Of a stretch of 48,321 nucleotides of DNA, positions 44,802 through 48,321 are shown one piece after another. This DNA is from Leptolyngbya sp. DLM2.Bin27. Lineage in GTDB: Bacteria > Cyanobacteriota > Cyanobacteriia > Phormidesmidales > Phormidesmidaceae. The stretch is from the NCBI GenBank assembly GCA_007694115.1, contig RECJ01000310.1, positions 1-48,321 on the forward strand. Direction: 5' to 3'. The notes beneath the pieces were generated by a model, which ran no database searches, was not told where the DNA came from, and saw only the letters and a list, made by a program, of their open reading frames with translations. How positions within the stretch are numbered: the first letter of the stretch is position 1; each line of letters opens with the position of its first letter. The translations under genes were made by a program, and so were the position numbers.

Positions 44802-46571
44802 CTATACGGTTGACAGGGTTTGGGTCGGGTTGTGGTAGGTCGAGTCTAGCCCCACCGGAATGTGGGCCACCGTAGAGGGATCTTCGAGCCCGACATCGCT
44901 ACAGAGGGGATCGATGCCAATGCCCCGTCTGGGGTAGGTGGCGCAAATGTCTTGGTAGGCGGCGATCGCTTCATTTAGCTGATCCCGAGTTAGATCGTTG
45001 AGATACCCACATTGCCCAATGTCACCCTTAGGCAGGGGCACCACTAGATTGCCGCCGCGCTTCTGGACGATTTTTTCTTGGGCGGCCCACAGCGTGTCTT
45101 GATTCAGCAAAATGTCGTGCCAGAGGCTGAGCCCAAAGGAGTCGATCAGCCGCAGAATGCGGTGAAACGCTGCAGCGCTAATCCAGTTTAGGCGATGGCT
45201 GAGGTAGGCCCCAAACCCCATGCCAATGGCTACCGCGTGGCCGTGCAATAGCCCAGCTTCGATCTCAAACCCCGGCGACCAGGTGTGGCCGTAGGCGTGG
45301 GGGCGGCACTGATGGGTCTCGTAGAGGTTGTCGTATTCGGCCTCTACGTAGCTGCGCATGGCGGCACCCAAGATTTGCTGAGATAGCTGGCTGATGCTGT
45401 CGCCGGGGTGGCAGTGCATGGTGCCAAACCGTGAGGTGACGAGCTCGGGGCCAGCTTGCTCTAGGTAGCCAAACAACGCGGCATTTTTAACCACAGCCAT
45501 TTTGATGATCTCGGCAATGCCGTGGCGCAGCCAGCCTTCGTGCAGGGTCTTAAAAAATGAGCGATCGGTAATCGATAAAATGGGTGCGTGGTAAGCCCCA
45601 AAGAGATTTTTGTAGCCAAAGCCATCGCAGCAGGTGCGAGGGGATGGGCCAGCATCAATCCCCGCCACTACGGAGGTAGAGATCATCACATAGGGGGTGT
45701 TGCGGTGATACAGGGCGCAGGCCAGACCGCCGGTATCGGTCAGCACCCCACCACCGATAATCAGCACGGGCTCATGGCGGGCTACCCCAAGCTGCTTAAA
45801 GTCACCGAGCATGCGCTCTACGGTGTGGATGCCTTTGTCGACTTCCATAGCCCGATAGACCAGCTTCTCTAACTGAATGCCGTGGTGGCAAAAGTAATGC
45901 TCAATCTGCTCACCGTAGTAGCTGTCGACGTTTTGATCGACCAGGCAGACGCAGCGCCCGAGGGTTAGGTAGGTGTCTTTTAAGACAGGCTGCTCAGGAT
46001 CGAGCACGTTCTCTAGCACTTTAATCGAGGTGAATGTGCTCGAACTCATCACCGCTTCAATGGTCTGATCGTCGGCTGTGCTCACCACATGGCCATGGCT
46101 TTCGCGATAGCTAGAGGTGGGATAGATGGCGTGGGGGTTGGTCTCAACTAAACGCAGGGCCAGCTCTTGGTAAAATGCCTGCTCTTGACTGGCCAACAGC
46201 TGCCTTAACAACTTATGGCCACCCAGGTCAGAGGCTTGAACTCGGCTGGCAAAAGCTGACCAATAGACCCCAGCGGCGACGTTAAAGGCCGCAATCAACT
46301 CGGCTAGTAGGGCAAAGAAACTCGCCTGAGACAAATTCAGACAGCTACGCAAACGGCGACAGGCAGCCAAGCCCTGAATTGCCCCTAGGGCAGCAAATTC
46401 TTGCCCTAGTTTGGGTGAAAAGACCTGGCAATCAACGAAGCAAAGCAGAAGATCTTTGAATGCAGGGTGGCGATAAATGGCTTCAACGGCATGGTCTAAG
46501 TCTGGGTAGACCAAAAGCTGGCTGTCATAGGTTTCGATAAAAGCCGCAACCGCCGAGGTAGTTTTCGTCAT
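44802..46571 (-). CDS. Sugar-phosphate cyclase (DHQ synthase/SH7P cyclase superfamily) with extra N-terminal domain
   Basis: This is a 589-residue protein. Residues about 185-560 show the cyclase fold: GGGVLTDTGGLACALYHR (273-290) for NAD, GIAEIIKMAV with metal ligand Glu354, HAYGHTWSPGFE with His429, and LLHGHAVAIGMGF with His443. TWSP and HGHAV recall sedoheptulose-7-phosphate cyclases, which make C7 cyclitols (valiolone or deoxygadusol types). The loop that in most relatives carries an active-site Lys reads IDAGPSPRTCCDGFGYKNLF here (305-324). About 170 extra helical residues precede the core; typical cyclases are about 400 residues. It is followed by the glycosyltransferase-like gene. The product is unknown. 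Confidence 0.82.
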   Translation of the reverse strand: MTKTTSAVAAFIETYDSQLLVYPDLDHAVEAIYRHPAFKDLLLCFVDCQVFSPKLGQEFAALGAIQGLAACRRLRSCLNLSQASFFALLAELIAAFNVAAGVYWSAFASRVQASDLGGHKLLRQLLASQEQAFYQELALRLVETNPHAIYPTSSYRESHGHVVSTADDQTIEAVMSSSTFTSIKVLENVLDPEQPVLKDTYLTLGRCVCLVDQNVDSYYGEQIEHYFCHHGIQLEKLVYRAMEVDKGIHTVERMLGDFKQLGVARHEPVLIIGGGVLTDTGGLACALYHRNTPYVMISTSVVAGIDAGPSPRTCCDGFGYKNLFGAYHAPILSITDRSFFKTLHEGWLRHGIAEIIKMAVVKNAALFGYLEQAGPELVTSRFGTMHCHPGDSISQLSQQILGAAMRSYVEAEYDNLYETHQCRPHAYGHTWSPGFEIEAGLLHGHAVAIGMGFGAYLSHRLNWISAAAFHRILRLIDSFGLSLWHDILLNQDTLWAAQEKIVQKRGGNLVVPLPKGDIGQCGYLNDLTRDQLNEAIAAYQDICATYPRRGIGIDPLCSDVGLEDPSTVAHIPVGLDSTYHNPTQTLSTV

Positions 46572-47084
46572 TATTGAGTTCCCGCAAAAGACGTGAGTGC
46601 AGTCTCAGCCAGGGTGTTAGAGCCAGAGAAAAGCGCCAAGATCACTGTCTGCTCAATCTAGTAACCGAGCAGCATTGACCGCGCCCTGGAATCGAGGTTT
46701 CCAAGGAATCCCAGTTGAACCTAGAGTTACTTTACTGGGGAGAATGCTAGGTCTTCCCAAGTAGTCAATGGTTTACCCTGTTTTTTGCGCTTTTCCTGGT
46801 CGAAACCCTTTCCTCAGGTAACTTAACATGGGTGTCAAGAAAAATCAGTGGTCAGGAGACCCAGCCATCGCGACGGTCAGCTCAGTGCTGGGGCGAACAG
46901 CGCAAACGGGGCGACAGGTCTAAAATAAGGGCAATGGTGCATAAGTCAGTGATTTAAAGACTGAAATGCCCTGTTAGTGGGCTATGGCGCGGCCTAGAGA
47001 TAGGCGGGGATATCTCGGCCAAGCTGCTTGCTATCATCTCTTCGCTCACCTTCCTTGCCCCTGATTTTTCTCACCTCACCTATC
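46572..47084. other. Divergent intergenic region, no gene seen
   Basis: This 513-base gap lies between the cyclase gene (minus) and the flavoprotein gene (plus). It must hold promoters for both. No coding frame, strong hairpin or repeat was seen. Confidence 0.45.
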
Positions 47085-48321
47085 ATGCTTGACCCTCGCA
47101 TTCCCGCTGGCCCGCTAAACCAAAAATGGAGTGACTTTAAAGATCACTGTCGCCTGGTCAGCCCCAAAAATAAGGCCAAGCACACCATCTTGGTGGTGGG
47201 CACTGGGCTAGCCGGGGCCTCGGCGGCGGCGACCTTGGCGGAATTGGGCTACAACGTCAAGAGCTTCTGCATTCAAGATTCGCCCCGGCGCGCCCACAGC
47301 ATTGCCGCCCAGGGAGGCATCAATGCGACGAAAAATTACCCCAATGACGGCGACAGCGTGTGGCGGCTGTTCTACGACACCATCAAAGGCGGCGACTACC
47401 GCTCTCGCGAGGCCAATGTGCACCGACTGGCGGAGATCAGCAGCGGCATTATCGACCAGTGCGTGGCCCAGGGCGTGCCCTTTGCGCGGGAATACGGCGG
47501 CCTGCTCGACAACCGATCCTTTGGCGGTGCCCAGGTGTCGCGCACGTTTTATGCCAAGGGGCAGACCGGGCAGCAGCTGCTCCTGGGAGCCTACAGCGCC
47601 ATGATGCGGATGGTGCAGGCGGGCAAGATTGAGGTGTACAATCGCCGCGAAATGCTGGAGCTGGTGGTGGCCGATGGCAAGGCCCGGGGCATAGTGGTGC
47701 GCAACCTGGTGACGGGCGAGTTTGAGCGCTACGCCGGAGATGCGGTGCTGCTGTGTACGGGGGGCTACGGCAATGTCTATTACCTCTCGACCAACGCGAA
47801 AAACTCGAACGTGACGGCGGCCTGGCGCTGCCATCGGCGGGGGGCCTATTTTGCCAACCCCTGCTATACGCAGATTCACCCCACCTGCATTCCGGTGTCG
47901 GGTGACTATCAATCTAAACTCACCCTGATGAGCGAGGGTCTGCGCAACGACGGGCGGGTGTGGGTGCCGCTAAAGCCGGGGGATACCCGCCATCCTGACG
48001 ACATTCCCGATGATGAACGCGACTATTATCTAGAGACTCGCTACCCGGCCTTTGGCAACCTAGTGCCCCGCGATGTGGCCTCGCGCAACTCAAAGGCCAT
48101 GACCGACGAAGGGCGCGGCGTGGGGGATACCGGGCTGGCGGTATATCTAGATTTTCGTGACGCCATTAATAGCCAGGGCCGCGACACCATCGCCGCCCGC
48201 TACGGCAACCTGTTTGACATGTACCAGCGGATCTCGGGAGAAAACCCCTACGAGACGCCGATGCGGATCTACCCCGCCGTGCACTACACCATGGGCGGGC
48301 TGTGGGTTGACTACCACCTGA
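47085..48321 (+). CDS. sdhA: Succinate dehydrogenase/fumarate reductase flavoprotein subunit, partial
   Basis: The gene begins at ATG 47085 and continues past the window edge; 412 codons are seen. It has the FAD dinucleotide fold [20 protein letters not shown] (35-54) and [20 protein letters not shown] (71-90), where His71 is the residue that links FAD covalently. [20 protein letters not shown] follows, and the visible part ends near [10 protein letters not shown], part of the substrate site. These stretches fit the group found in Bacillus, Bacteroidota and Actinobacteria rather than the E. coli type. The enzyme oxidises succinate and passes electrons to quinone. Partner subunits are not in the window. 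Confidence 0.9.
   Translation, partial: MLDPRIPAGPLNQKWSDFKDHCRLVSPKNKAKHTILVVGTGLAGASAAATLAELGYNVKSFCIQDSPRRAHSIAAQGGINATKNYPNDGDSVWRLFYDTIKGGDYRSREANVHRLAEISSGIIDQCVAQGVPFAREYGGLLDNRSFGGAQVSRTFYAKGQTGQQLLLGAYSAMMRMVQAGKIEVYNRREMLELVVADGKARGIVVRNLVTGEFERYAGDAVLLCTGGYGNVYYLSTNAKNSNVTAAWRCHRRGAYFANPCYTQIHPTCIPVSGDYQSKLTLMSEGLRNDGRVWVPLKPGDTRHPDDIPDDERDYYLETRYPAFGNLVPRDVASRNSKAMTDEGRGVGDTGLAVYLDFRDAINSQGRDTIAARYGNLFDMYQRISGENPYETPMRIYPAVHYTMGGLWVDYHL

Noticed and set aside
44802-46571. Mycosporine-like amino acid cluster (DDGS gene)
   Set aside because: No O-methyltransferase, ATP-grasp or NRPS-like gene is adjacent, and the active-site loop and N-terminal extension do not fit standard DDGS.

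Overview
The window is cyanobacterial chromosome. Three things show this: many copies of the octamer GCGATCGC (HIP1-like), a psbY gene for a photosystem II subunit at 26243-26362, and cyanobacteria-type versions of glgB, glucosylglycerol hydrolase, D27-like and low-complexity-tail membrane proteins. GC content is fairly high. Dispersed heptanucleotide repeats and short intergenic hairpins point to a filamentous Leptolyngbya/Nodosilinea-like lineage; that placement is an inference. I saw no rRNA, tRNA, CRISPR array, transposase or phage gene.

Layout. 87-7632 (-) is a cellulose (or related beta-glucan) secretion operon, transcribed outer-membrane barrel, TPR protein, GH8 endoglucanase, BcsB. 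The catalytic BcsA is not in the window and would lie beyond coordinate 1. BcsC is normally one TPR-barrel protein; here the two parts appear to be separate genes joined by a 4-nt ATGA overlap. 8432-9154 (+) is a lipoprotein. 9370-14108 (-) is glgB followed by a glucosylglycerol-hydrolase-type GH13 gene. 14611-14787 (-) is a 58-residue Pro/Asp-rich lipoprotein with its own terminator. 15161-17295 (-) holds a histidine-kinase-like protein with a decayed ATPase domain and a ComFB-like protein.

17810-23091 (+) holds a conserved hypothetical gene, acetolactate synthase (ilvB) with an added C-terminal zinc ribbon, an FtsL-like small bitopic protein and ftsI. 23190-25982 is a divergent Mn/Zn ABC uptake system with two 23-bp direct repeats in its control region. 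psbY, rdgB, an ABC half-exporter, a D27-like carotenoid isomerase and a GldA/GldF/GldG-type ABC system follow. 33726-39447 (+) is the translation/transcription cluster rimP-nusA-rnpM-infB, with a terminator-like hairpin just upstream of rimP. Then come a low-complexity-tail membrane protein, a 66-residue protein and pnp, which is followed by two terminator-like hairpins.

43778-46571 (-) is a two-gene unit: a sedoheptulose-7-phosphate-cyclase/dehydroquinate-synthase-like enzyme with an extra N-terminal domain of about 170 residues and an unusual active-site loop, then a DUF6492/glycosyltransferase-like protein. This is the best candidate here for an undescribed pathway, possibly a glycosylated cyclitol. 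The window ends inside a succinate dehydrogenase/fumarate reductase flavoprotein gene.

Short repeats cluster at gene boundaries: GGCAGAA-type heptads beginning right at the stop codons of ftsI and psbY, C-rich CCCACTC-type heptads touching bcsB and the GldF-like gene, and GGGCGCAC-type hairpins at four intergenic places.
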